From Christensenella sp. UBA5394 (GTDB lineage Bacteria > Bacillota > Clostridia > Christensenellales > CAG-138), in the NCBI GenBank assembly GCA_002409725.1, contig DHOI01000019.1, forward strand, positions 1 to 18,369: DNA of 18,369 nucleotides. The letters run 5' to 3'. Numbering within the stretch: the stretch's first letter is position 1; the number at the start of each line of letters is the position of its first letter. Made by a program: the position numbers and the translations under genes. The notes under the pieces are model-generated. The model was not told where the DNA came from, searched no databases, and worked only from the letters and a program-made list of their open reading frames with translations. Shown piece by piece: positions 1 to 5,788 of this stretch.

Positions 1-23
1 CTTGCGTAGCAAGGGTTTCCCCG

Positions 24-64
24 CAGGGTTTGCTGGCCGTGCCCATAGGCACAAGCAAACCCTG
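24..64. repeat. Perfect 11-bp inverted repeat with nested hairpin
   Basis: The arms at 24-34 (CAGGGTTTGCT) and 54-64 are exact reverse complements. The 19-nt spacer holds a second perfect inverted repeat, GTGCC at 39-43 and GGCAC at 48-52. A further 5-bp repeat (CTTGC/GCAAG) sits at 1-13. There is no T-run after the 3' arm, so it is not a simple terminator. Its relation to the gene upstream of the window cannot be seen. It could be the end of a structured transcript, a palindromic intergenic repeat, or a cruciform-forming site. Confidence 0.6.
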
Positions 65-71
65 TAAACTC

Positions 72-95
72 AAAAAGTGGCTATAGCCACTTTTT
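72..95. terminator. Bidirectional intrinsic terminator-like palindrome
   Basis: A perfect 24-bp palindrome: five A, GTGGC, a TATA centre, GCCAC, five T. In either direction the RNA would form a 10-bp stem ending in a U-tract, which is the form of a factor-independent terminator. It would end transcription entering from the left edge and insulate the nucleoside hydrolase genes that begin at 154. The four-base loop and the A/T pairs at the stem base are normal for such elements. Confidence 0.6.
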
Positions 96-122
96 GACAC
101 GCAGGAACGCCCTGATTAGAGC
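94..122 (+). promoter_or_regulatory. Possible promoter of the nucleoside hydrolase operon
   Basis: TTGACA at 94-99 is a perfect sigma-A -35 hexamer. At 17-nt spacing the -10 position (117-122, TAGAGC) matches the consensus at only three of six bases, so the call is weak. The -35 also overlaps the T-run of the palindrome at 72-95, so it may be coincidental. It is the only reasonable promoter candidate I see before the gene at 154. The inverted repeat at 103-128 would cover its -10 region. Confidence 0.3.
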
Positions 123-128
123 GTTCCT
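103..128. repeat. 8-bp inverted repeat upstream of first hydrolase gene
   Basis: AGGAACGC at 103-110 and GCGTTCCT at 121-128 are exact reverse complements separated by 10 nt. It lies 25 bp before the start codon of the first hydrolase gene and covers the place where the -10 box of the candidate promoter would fall. This position suits a repressor operator or a 5' leader hairpin. Neither role is shown by the sequence itself. Confidence 0.5.
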
Positions 129-153
129 TCCTAATAAAGAAAGGTGGTTTCCT

Positions 154-1158
154 ATGAGCGAAGAAAAGAGAATCCCCCTCATCATCGATACCGATCCCGG
201 CGACGACGATGCCGCCTCTATCCTGTGGGCGCTTTCCTGCGGCAAGTTCGATGTAAAGGCGCTTACCATTGCGAGCGGCAACGTGGGGCTGGATAAGTGC
301 GCCATCAACGCGCTGCGCACCCTGGAGGTCAGCAAGCGCACGGATATTCCGGTCTATAAAGGCGCATGGAAGCCTATTGTGATTCCGGCGCAGGACGCAA
401 GCTGGATTCACGGGGAGGACGGCCTGGGAGACGCGGGATTCCCCCTGCCCCAAACCCCCGTTACGCCGGGGTATGCGCCGGCCGAGATGGTGCGCATTGC
501 CAAAGAGTCCTCCGAACCCATCACGATCTTGGCCCTGGCTCCCATTACCAACGTAGCCCTGGCCATACTCCTGGACGCCGATTTTAAAAATCACGTCAAA
601 GAGGTGGTGTTTATGGGTGGCGCGGTTCGGGTACCCGGCAACATCAGCCCTGGGGCGAGCTTCAATGTGGCTGTCGATCCGCATGCGGCTTCCATCGTAT
701 ATAATTCCGGCATCCCGGTGGTGCAGGTGGGCCTGGACGCGTGCGACCAGGTGACCCAGCGCTGGGAGGATCTGGATGAGATCGGCCGAGCCGGCACGGC
801 TGTGGCGGATTTCGTGGTGCGTATGATGGAGTTCCGTCGGGATAAGGCGGTCAAGGTCATCAAGAACGAGAAGGGCGAGGTGGTAAGCCGCATCCCCGCC
901 GGCGCACAGGCCGGCCGTGGGAAGGCCGGCATTGGCCTCAATGATTTGACCACCACCGCTTACCTCATCAATCCCGGCTGGTTCAAGGCCCAGGAAGTGA
1001 CCATGGATATTGAAACCGGCGGGTTGACCCCAGGCCGGACCACAGCGGATTTCTTCGGCCTGTGGGGCAAAAAGCCCAACTGTACCTTTGTATACGAGGC
1101 GGACGGCCCCGCGCTGGTTGAACAATGGGTGGAGGATATTAAGTCGTTCCGCCCGTAG
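154..1158 (+). CDS. Nucleoside hydrolase (IunH-type), paralogue 1 of 4
   Basis: A 334-residue protein of the inosine-uridine nucleoside N-ribohydrolase superfamily, whose members split the N-glycosidic bond of nucleosides to give a free base and ribose in the cytoplasm. The N-terminal signature DTDPGDDDA (Asp12, 14, 18, 19) supplies the calcium ligands. Asn43 in SGN, His86 in WIHGEDGLGD, and Asn163 and Asn171 in PGNISPGASFN match other active-site positions. Asp264 is the last metal ligand, but the residue before it is Asn263, where characterised enzymes have His. Ser169 stands where the ribose-contacting Glu is expected. No signal peptide or membrane segment is seen. I chose the ATG at 154 because GGTGG lies 7 nt upstream and the paralogues align from there; the open frame back to 94 is read-through of the palindrome. 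Substrate is unknown, and the altered residues argue against assuming inosine or uridine. Confidence 0.95.
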   Translation: MSEEKRIPLIIDTDPGDDDAASILWALSCGKFDVKALTIASGNVGLDKCAINALRTLEVSKRTDIPVYKGAWKPIVIPAQDASWIHGEDGLGDAGFPLPQTPVTPGYAPAEMVRIAKESSEPITILALAPITNVALAILLDADFKNHVKEVVFMGGAVRVPGNISPGASFNVAVDPHAASIVYNSGIPVVQVGLDACDQVTQRWEDLDEIGRAGTAVADFVVRMMEFRRDKAVKVIKNEKGEVVSRIPAGAQAGRGKAGIGLNDLTTTAYLINPGWFKAQEVTMDIETGGLTPGRTTADFFGLWGKKPNCTFVYEADGPALVEQWVEDIKSFRP

Positions 1159-1183
1159 ACCGCACAAGCAAAAAGGAGATCCA

Positions 1184-2188
1184 ATGGATACAATTAAAAA
1201 GATTCCCCTGATTATCGACACCGACCCGGGTGATGACGATGCCGTCTCCATCCTGTGGGCGCTCTCCTGCGACAAATTCGACGTAAAGGCGCTCACCATC
1301 GCAAACGGCAATGTGGGGCTGGACAAATGCGCCATCAATGCGTTGCGTACTCTAGAGGTGAGCAAGCGCATCGATATTCCCGTCTACAAGGGCGCGTGGA
1401 AGCCTATCATGATTCCGGCACAGGATGCGAGCTGGATCCACGGCGAGGATGGCTTGGGCGATGCGGGCTTCCCCCTACCCCAAACGCCTGCCACGCCGGG
1501 GTATGCGCCGGTAGAGATGGTGCGCATCGCAAAAGAATCACCAGAGCCAATCACGATTCTGGCCCTGGCCCCCATCACCAACGTAGCCCTGGCCATACTC
1601 CTGGATGCCGACTTTAAAAACCACGTCAAAGAGGTCGTTTTCATGGGGGGAGCCGTAGCTGTTCCGGGCAATACAAGCCCCGGCGCTAGCTTCAATGTAG
1701 CTGCCGATCCCCACGCTGCTTCCATCGTATATAACTCCGGCATTCCTGTGGTTCAGGTAGGCCTGGACGCATGCGACCAGGTGACACAGCGCTGGGAAGA
1801 TTTGGATGAGATCGGCCAAGCCGGTACGGCTGTGGCGGACTTCGTGGTGCGTATGATGGAGTTCCGCCGGGACAAGGCGGTCAAGATCATCAAAAACGAG
1901 AAGGGCGAGGTGGTGGCTTGCATGGCCGCAAACGAGGAGGCCGGCCGCGGGAAAACGGGCATCGGCCTCAACGATCTGACCACCACCGCTTATCTCGTCA
2001 ACCCGGGCTGGTTCAAGGTTCGGGAAGTGGCCATGGATATTGAAACCGGCGGGCTCACCCCGGGCCGGACAACGGCCGATTTCCACGGCCTGTGGGGAAG
2101 AAAGCCGAACTGCACCTTCGCGTACGGGGTGGACGGCCCGGCGCTGGTTCGCCGGTGGGTGGAAGATATGAAGGCGTTCCGCCCGTGA
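1184..2188 (+). CDS. Nucleoside hydrolase (IunH-type), paralogue 2 of 4
   Basis: A 334-residue near-twin of the gene at 154. It carries the same signature DTDPGDDDA, the WIHGEDGLGD motif, PGNTSPGASFN with Ser in the ribose-contact position, and GLNDLTTTAYL with Asn before the metal-binding Asp. The changes from copy 1 are scattered except for a cluster at residues 245-252, where seven of eight positions differ; this lies just before the LND motif and may form a loop over the active site. The start at 1184 has the strong site AAAGGAGAT upstream and follows the previous stop by 25 nt, so co-transcription is expected. A longer open frame back to 1088 overlaps copy 1 and is rejected. Whether the two copies differ in substrate cannot be told from sequence. 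Confidence 0.95.
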   Translation: MDTIKKIPLIIDTDPGDDDAVSILWALSCDKFDVKALTIANGNVGLDKCAINALRTLEVSKRIDIPVYKGAWKPIMIPAQDASWIHGEDGLGDAGFPLPQTPATPGYAPVEMVRIAKESPEPITILALAPITNVALAILLDADFKNHVKEVVFMGGAVAVPGNTSPGASFNVAADPHAASIVYNSGIPVVQVGLDACDQVTQRWEDLDEIGQAGTAVADFVVRMMEFRRDKAVKIIKNEKGEVVACMAANEEAGRGKTGIGLNDLTTTAYLVNPGWFKVREVAMDIETGGLTPGRTTADFHGLWGRKPNCTFAYGVDGPALVRRWVEDMKAFRP

Positions 2189-2208
2189 AAAGGGAAAGGA
2201 GAAACATC

Positions 2209-3198
2209 ATGAACGAAAACAAGAGACGCGCCATCATCATCGACACCGATCCCGGTGTGGATGACGCGGCATCGCTGTTTTGGGTGCTGACCAACCCGCA
2301 GTTTGATATCAAGGCCATCACCATCGCCAACGGCAACGTCTCCCTGGATCAGTGCGCCATCAACGCCCTCAAAATTCTGGAGGCAGCCGGCCAAAGCCAT
2401 ATCCCCGTATACATCGGCGCGCCCGATCCCCTTCTGCGCCCCACCGTGGATGCAGCCTGGGTGCATGGCAACGATGGGCTGGGGGACGCAGGCTTCCCCA
2501 CGCCCAGAGTCTTGGCCACGCCGGGCTATGCTCCCGCCGAGATGGCGCGCATCGCTGCGGAATGTGGGGATATCACCATACTGGCTCTGGCGCCGCTCAC
2601 CAACGTGGCGCTTGCGGTGCGGTTGGACCCGGACTTTAAAAAGCATGTCAAAGAGATCCTCTTCATGGGCGGCGCGGTGCGGGTGCCCGGCAACGAAAGC
2701 CCGGCCGCCAGCTTCAACCCGGCGGTGGACCCGGATGCAGCGCGGATCGTGTACCGCTCGGGCATCCCGGTGGTACAGCTGGGCCTGGATGTGTGCGATA
2801 AGGTACGGGAGATGCCTGAGGATTTCGAAAAGCTGGCCGCCGCCCACACGCCGGTCACGGATTTCATCCTGCGCATGCTTGCCTTTATCCGCAGCAAGGC
2901 CCGCCGGGTTTATACCGATGAATCGGGGCAGGTCACTGGTGTGGACGCGGTGCAGGATAGCGCCGGCGTAGGTCTCAATGACCTGACCGCGACCGCCTAT
3001 CTGATCGAACCGGGCTGGTTTAAGACCCGGGCGCTCTACATCGATATCGATACCGCGGGGCTCTGCCCCGGACAAACGGTGGCGGATTTTCGGGGCATGT
3101 GGGGCAAGCAGCCCAACGCGCTATGGGCCTATGATGTAGACGCCCGTGCCTTGGTGGATCGCTGGGTGGCGGATATTTGTGCATACCGGCCCGTATAA
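2209..3198 (+). CDS. Nucleoside hydrolase (IunH-type), paralogue 3 of 4
   Basis: A 329-residue member of the same family and the most diverged of the first three copies. The metal site is DTDPGVDDA (Asp12, 14, 18, 19) with Asp258. Asn43, His86 in WVHGNDGLGD, Asn162 and Asn170 are kept. Ser168 again replaces the expected Glu, and Asn257 the expected His. The segment after residue 230 is about five residues shorter than in copies 1 and 2 and reads differently, which fits a variable lid. It follows copy 2 by 20 nt with the site AAAGGAGA. The open frame back to 2092 overlaps copy 2 in another phase and is not used. It may widen the substrate range of the cluster, which is inference only. Confidence 0.95.
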   Translation: MNENKRRAIIIDTDPGVDDAASLFWVLTNPQFDIKAITIANGNVSLDQCAINALKILEAAGQSHIPVYIGAPDPLLRPTVDAAWVHGNDGLGDAGFPTPRVLATPGYAPAEMARIAAECGDITILALAPLTNVALAVRLDPDFKKHVKEILFMGGAVRVPGNESPAASFNPAVDPDAARIVYRSGIPVVQLGLDVCDKVREMPEDFEKLAAAHTPVTDFILRMLAFIRSKARRVYTDESGQVTGVDAVQDSAGVGLNDLTATAYLIEPGWFKTRALYIDIDTAGLCPGQTVADFRGMWGKQPNALWAYDVDARALVDRWVADICAYRPV

Positions 3199-3216
3199 TG
3201 GGAGCAGGAAAAGACC

Positions 3217-4233
3217 ATGACTGAAGAGAAGATTCCCGTAATCATCGATACCGACCCTGGCGACGACGATGCCGTTGCCATACTCTGGGTTCTTGCTAAC
3301 CCCCGCTTTGATGTGAAGGCCTGCACCGTGGGCTATGGGAACGCCGGCGCGGAAAAGTGCGTGTGCAACATGCTGCGCATACTGGAGGTGGCGGGCCGAA
3401 CGGATATCCCTGTGTATGCGGGCGCACACCGCCCCCTTTTGGGGCGGGCGGAAAACGCCGCCTGGATCCACGGGGAGGACGGATTGGGCGACGCGGGCTT
3501 CCCCCTGCCGGATACGCAGCCCGCGCCGGGCTATGCGCCTGTGGAAATGATACGCCACGCAAAGGAATCCAAGGAGCCTGTGACCCTGCTGTGCCTTTCA
3601 CCCGTCACCAACGTAGCCCTTGCGTACCTTTTGGACCCCACCTTCAAGAACCATGTCCGGGAGGTTCTCATTATGGGCGGTGCGGTGCGCGTGCCGGGCA
3701 ATGCCAGCCCTGGGGCCAGCGCCAATCTGAAGAACGATCCTTGGGCCGCGCAGATCGTATATCGTTCGGGCATGCGGGTGGTACAGCTAGGGCTGGACAC
3801 CTGCAACAAAATGACGGAACTGGACGAGGACTGGGCCGTTTTGGAGGCCGCGCAAACGCAGGTAACGGATTTCATCATCCGGATGCTGCGCTTCCGGCGG
3901 GAACAGGCCGTGCGCGTGATTACCGATCAGGCGGGCAATGTGCGGCGGCTCTCCCAGGCCGAGGAAATGCCCGACCACGCGGGGGGCATAGGGCTCAATG
4001 ATGTGGCCGCCACGGCCTATCTGATCGAGCCCGATTGGTTCAAAACCCGGGAGGTCTATGTTGACATTGATGCCGACTCCCTGTGCCCTGGCCGCACCGT
4101 ACCGGATATGCATGGCTTATGGGGTAAGGCGCCCAACACGCGCCTGGCTTACGATGTGGATGGCCGTGCCGCGGTGGAGCGGCTAGTGCGAGATCTTATC
4201 GCTTTTCATCCCGTTGGCAGCCGCGTGTATTAA
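3217..4233 (+). CDS. Nucleoside hydrolase (IunH-type), paralogue 4 of 4
   Basis: A 338-residue protein with DTDPGDDDA (Asp11, 13, 17, 18), Asn42, His85 in WIHGEDGLGD, Asn162 and Asp262. It shares the unusual Ser168 and Asn261 of its three neighbours. It alone has Ala169 in place of the Phe of the SFN motif, giving ASAN followed by LKNDP, so its ribose pocket should differ. It also has a cysteine-richer N-terminal third (Cys36, 48, 50) and a longer C-terminal tail after the AFHP that matches the end of the other copies. The start follows copy 3 by 18 nt with GGAGCAGGAA as the ribosome site. It is the last gene of the cluster, with an intrinsic terminator 44 nt after its stop. Confidence 0.95.
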   Translation: MTEEKIPVIIDTDPGDDDAVAILWVLANPRFDVKACTVGYGNAGAEKCVCNMLRILEVAGRTDIPVYAGAHRPLLGRAENAAWIHGEDGLGDAGFPLPDTQPAPGYAPVEMIRHAKESKEPVTLLCLSPVTNVALAYLLDPTFKNHVREVLIMGGAVRVPGNASPGASANLKNDPWAAQIVYRSGMRVVQLGLDTCNKMTELDEDWAVLEAAQTQVTDFIIRMLRFRREQAVRVITDQAGNVRRLSQAEEMPDHAGGIGLNDVAATAYLIEPDWFKTREVYVDIDADSLCPGRTVPDMHGLWGKAPNTRLAYDVDGRAAVERLVRDLIAFHPVGSRVY

Positions 4234-4276
4234 CAAAACGAAAAATAAAAGGCGCCCGCACAGGGGCTTGCAACCC

Positions 4277-4303
4277 AAAAGGCTGGCAATATGCCGGCCT
4301 TTT
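4277..4303 (+). terminator. Intrinsic terminator of the hydrolase operon
   Basis: Stem arms AAAAGGCTGGC (4277-4287) and GCCGGCCTTTT (4293-4303) pair over 11 positions with one G-U pair and a 5-nt loop (AATAT). The 3' arm ends in four T, followed by GCTT. It lies 44 nt after the stop of the fourth hydrolase and well before the ribosomal promoters, so it separates the two transcription units. The run of A at the 5' side would let it act in the reverse direction too. Confidence 0.8.
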
Positions 4304-4335
4304 GCTTGCCACTACCTATGTCCTATCAGTCATAA

Positions 4336-4420
4336 CCTCCGGGAGGCGAAAGCCCAGTGAGCAAGGGACGTTGCGACTATTGAGAACTGTGAGTAACCCG
4401 TGAACCCCCGAGGCTTTTTG
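4336..4420 (+). ncRNA. Unassigned structured segment, possible small RNA
   Basis: This part of the 588-bp gap between the last hydrolase and rpsJ is not explained by a gene, promoter or known motif. CCTC-C-GGG at 4336-4343 can pair with CCCGAGG at 4407-4413 through seven base pairs and one bulge, followed by CTTTTT (4414-4419) as in an intrinsic terminator. Inside is a small hairpin GGC-GAAA-GCC (4345-4354) with a GNRA loop. I do not recognise a named RNA family. It might be a small RNA, a decayed element or chance pairing, so confidence is low. Confidence 0.25.
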
Positions 4421-4472
4421 TGTTTTTGTGAGCAGCACTATATAATTAAGAAGCGACTACGGCCTCGGGGGT
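4404..4472. repeat. 11-bp inverted repeat flanking the distal S10 promoter
   Basis: ACCCCCGAGGC at 4404-4414 and GCCTCGGGGGT at 4462-4472 are exact reverse complements. The left arm abuts the -35 box and the right arm begins about 10 nt after the likely transcription start of the promoter at 4418-4446. The promoter therefore sits wholly within the 47-bp spacer. This could allow a looped repressor or a cruciform, or the left arm could instead belong to an upstream terminator hairpin. Confidence 0.5.
4418..4446 (+). promoter_or_regulatory. Distal sigma-A-type promoter of the S10 operon (P1)
   Basis: TTGTGT at 4418-4423 and a perfect TATAAT at 4441-4446 are separated by 17 nt. The -35 keeps the essential TTG. 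Transcription would start near 4453, giving a leader of about 370 nt before rpsJ. The sequence between and before the boxes is T-rich. It lies downstream of the hydrolase terminator, so it serves the ribosomal genes. Confidence 0.6.
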
Positions 4473-4580
4473 AGCCGCTGCGTACTTGTGCCTTCTACGC
4501 GGGCAAACCACAAAATATAGCTTGAAACACCCGGCTGCGTGGACATTTCAAAAAAAGTTGGCCAAATATGCAAAAAGGGC

Positions 4581-4609
4581 TTGCAATCGGGCAATGTTTC
4601 ATGTAATAT
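4581..4609 (+). promoter_or_regulatory. Proximal sigma-A-type promoter of the S10 operon (P2)
   Basis: TTGCAA at 4581-4586 and TAATAT at 4604-4609 have the optimal 17-nt spacing, and each box matches the consensus at four or five of six positions. An A/T-rich stretch (4546-4577) precedes it and could act as an UP element. The start would fall near 4616, giving a leader of about 205 nt. With P1 it makes a tandem promoter pair, which is common for growth-rate-controlled ribosomal operons. Confidence 0.65.
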
Positions 4610-4615
4610 AAGGAC

Positions 4616-4821
4616 GTTGCGCAAAAAGCGTAGCCGTTTGCGCGCGAAAATTGCGCGCCAGCGTGCCTCGGCGGGAGGTTGCCGGCGATTGCCATCCGGG
4701 TAATTTCCGCGGGGGCGCCCACAAACGGGCAACGGGCCAGAAGCGGCCCGTGTGCAATCTTTTAAGAAAGAAACACACGAGCGCGTGTACTGCCCGAGAC
4801 TTTGAAGGAGGAAGAAATAAT
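4616..4821 (+). promoter_or_regulatory. Structured 5' leader of the S10 operon
   Basis: The leader can fold three ways of note. Hairpin A pairs GCGCAAA (4619-4625) with TTTGCGC (4637-4643). Hairpin B pairs GCGCGC (4640-4645) with GCGCGC (4653-4658). They share 4640-4643, so they exclude each other. Hairpin C pairs 4729-4738 with 4745-4755 (ten pairs, one bulge), followed by AATCTTTT, and resembles an attenuator. A small hairpin (4775-4788) precedes the ribosome site GAAGGAGGA. S10 operons are often controlled through their leaders by a ribosomal protein (L4 in E. coli); whether that applies here is inference. Confidence 0.45.
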
Positions 4822-5130
4822 ATGGCAAATCAGAAAATCCGCATCAAGCTCAAGGCCTACGAGCATGATCTCATCGACCAGAGCGCCGAGAAGATCGTAG
4901 ACACGGCCAAGCGCACGGGCGCCCGCGTGTCCGGCCCCATCCCCCTCCCTACGGAGAAGGAGATCGTCACGATCCTCCGCTCCCCGCACAAGTATAAGGA
5001 CAGCCGCGAGCAGTTCGAGATGCGCACGCATAAGCGCCTGATCGACATCCTCCAGCCCTCCGCCAAAACCGTGGACGCGCTGATGAAACTCGATCTCCCC
5101 GCCGGCGTGGACATCGAGATCAAACTTTGA
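4822..5130 (+). CDS. rpsJ: 30S ribosomal protein S10
   Basis: A 102-residue protein of normal length for S10, which sits in the head of the small subunit and in many bacteria also joins NusB in transcription antitermination. The family pattern is clear from the start, [19 protein letters not shown], with the conserved GPIPLPT near residue 40 and the loop THKRLIDI near residue 72. The ATG at 4822 is chosen because AAGGAGG lies 9 nt upstream and it matches the family start; the same frame is open back to 4651, but that part lies in the leader. It is the first gene of the ribosomal array, behind two promoters, and precedes rplC by 17 nt. Confidence 0.99.
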   Translation: MANQKIRIKLKAYEHDLIDQSAEKIVDTAKRTGARVSGPIPLPTEKEIVTILRSPHKYKDSREQFEMRTHKRLIDILQPSAKTVDALMKLDLPAGVDIEIKL

Positions 5131-5147
5131 TACGGAGGTGAACAAAG

Positions 5148-5774
5148 ATGAAGAAAGCTATTTTGGGCACCAAAGTCGGCATGACCCAGATGTTCCGCGA
5201 GGACGGCACCATGATTCCCGTCACCGTGATCCTGGCCGGCCCCTGCCCTGTCGTTCAAAAGAAAACCAAGGAGCATGATGGCTACGAGGCCGTACAGGTC
5301 GCCTTCAAGCCCATCCGCGAAAAGCTGGCCACCAAGCCCCTTATTGGGCATTTCAAGAAAGCAGGCCTCGGTGCGCACCGCTACACGAAGGAGTTCAAGC
5401 TGAATGATACCGCCGCTTACGAAGTGGGCCAGGTCATTACTGCGGGCGCCTTTGAAACAGGCGATATGGTCGACGTGACCGGCACCAGCAAGGGCAAGGG
5501 CTTCCAGGGCAACATCAAGCGCTGGAACCAGGCCCGCGGCCGCAAGACCCACGGCTCCCACTCCTACCGCGTGGCTGGCGCCATGAGCGCCTGTACCTAC
5601 CCCGGCGAGGTCTTCAAGACCAAGCACCTGCCCGGTCACATGGGCCACGAGCGCATCACCGTGCAGAACCTCGAGGTGGTGCGGGTAGACGCAGACCGCA
5701 ACCTGCTGCTCGTGCGCGGCGCCATCCCCGGTGCCAAGGGCGGCCTGGTCATGGTTCGCGAGACCGTCAAATAA
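5148..5774 (+). CDS. rplC: 50S ribosomal protein L3
   Basis: A 208-residue L3, an early assembly protein that binds near the 3' end of 23S rRNA and sends a long loop toward the peptidyl-transferase centre. The start [16 protein letters not shown] is the bacterial family start, and [13 protein letters not shown] (115-127) and LPGHMG (161-166) frame the loop. At 141-147 the loop reads RVAGAMS, where I would expect a form close to RxPGSxG, so a conserved Pro is Ala. The C-terminal [19 protein letters not shown] is typical. The ribosome site GGAGGTG is at 5134-5140. It follows rpsJ by 17 nt and precedes rplD by 14 nt. Confidence 0.99.
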   Translation: MKKAILGTKVGMTQMFREDGTMIPVTVILAGPCPVVQKKTKEHDGYEAVQVAFKPIREKLATKPLIGHFKKAGLGAHRYTKEFKLNDTAAYEVGQVITAGAFETGDMVDVTGTSKGKGFQGNIKRWNQARGRKTHGSHSYRVAGAMSACTYPGEVFKTKHLPGHMGHERITVQNLEVVRVDADRNLLLVRGAIPGAKGGLVMVRETVK

Positions 5775-5788
5775 AGGAGGAAGCAAGA

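Larger units (their letters stand above)
154..2188 (+). repeat. Tandem gene duplication, 1030-bp period
   Basis: The first two hydrolase genes are collinear, equal in length (1005 bp each) and exactly 1030 bp apart, with no indel. Blocks I compared by eye match at about 85-93%, and long runs are identical, for example 552-576 against 1582-1606. Most differences are synonymous. I count about 38 amino-acid changes in 334. This is a direct repeat long enough to recombine, and it implies a duplication older than the strain but younger than the split from copies 3 and 4. Confidence 0.9.

Noticed and set aside
94..153. N-terminal extension of the first hydrolase from the ATG at 94
   Set aside because: It reads through the inverted repeat at 103-128 (the same peptide RNALIRAFL appears on both strands), has no ribosome site, and the paralogues start at the position equal to 154.
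70..1371. A 433-codon open frame on the minus strand across the first hydrolase gene, and similar antisense frames at 1990-3075 and 14035-15045
   Set aside because: They mirror strongly conserved + strand genes, have no recognisable protein family, and arise from GC-rich codon bias.
4248..4403. A 52-codon open stretch ending at the TGA before the P1 promoter
   Set aside because: It has no ATG/GTG start with a ribosome site, runs through the terminator hairpin, and resembles no family I can name.
4729..4763. A definite terminator ending transcription before rpsJ
   Set aside because: The T-run is interrupted and a few bases away from the stem, and full termination would silence the operon. 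I keep it only as a possible attenuator in the leader.
4651..4821. Upstream extension of rpsJ, and equal extensions of rplP (8866), rplE (10521) and infA (16855)
   Set aside because: Each lies in a leader or inside the previous gene, and the family start with a strong ribosome site is downstream.
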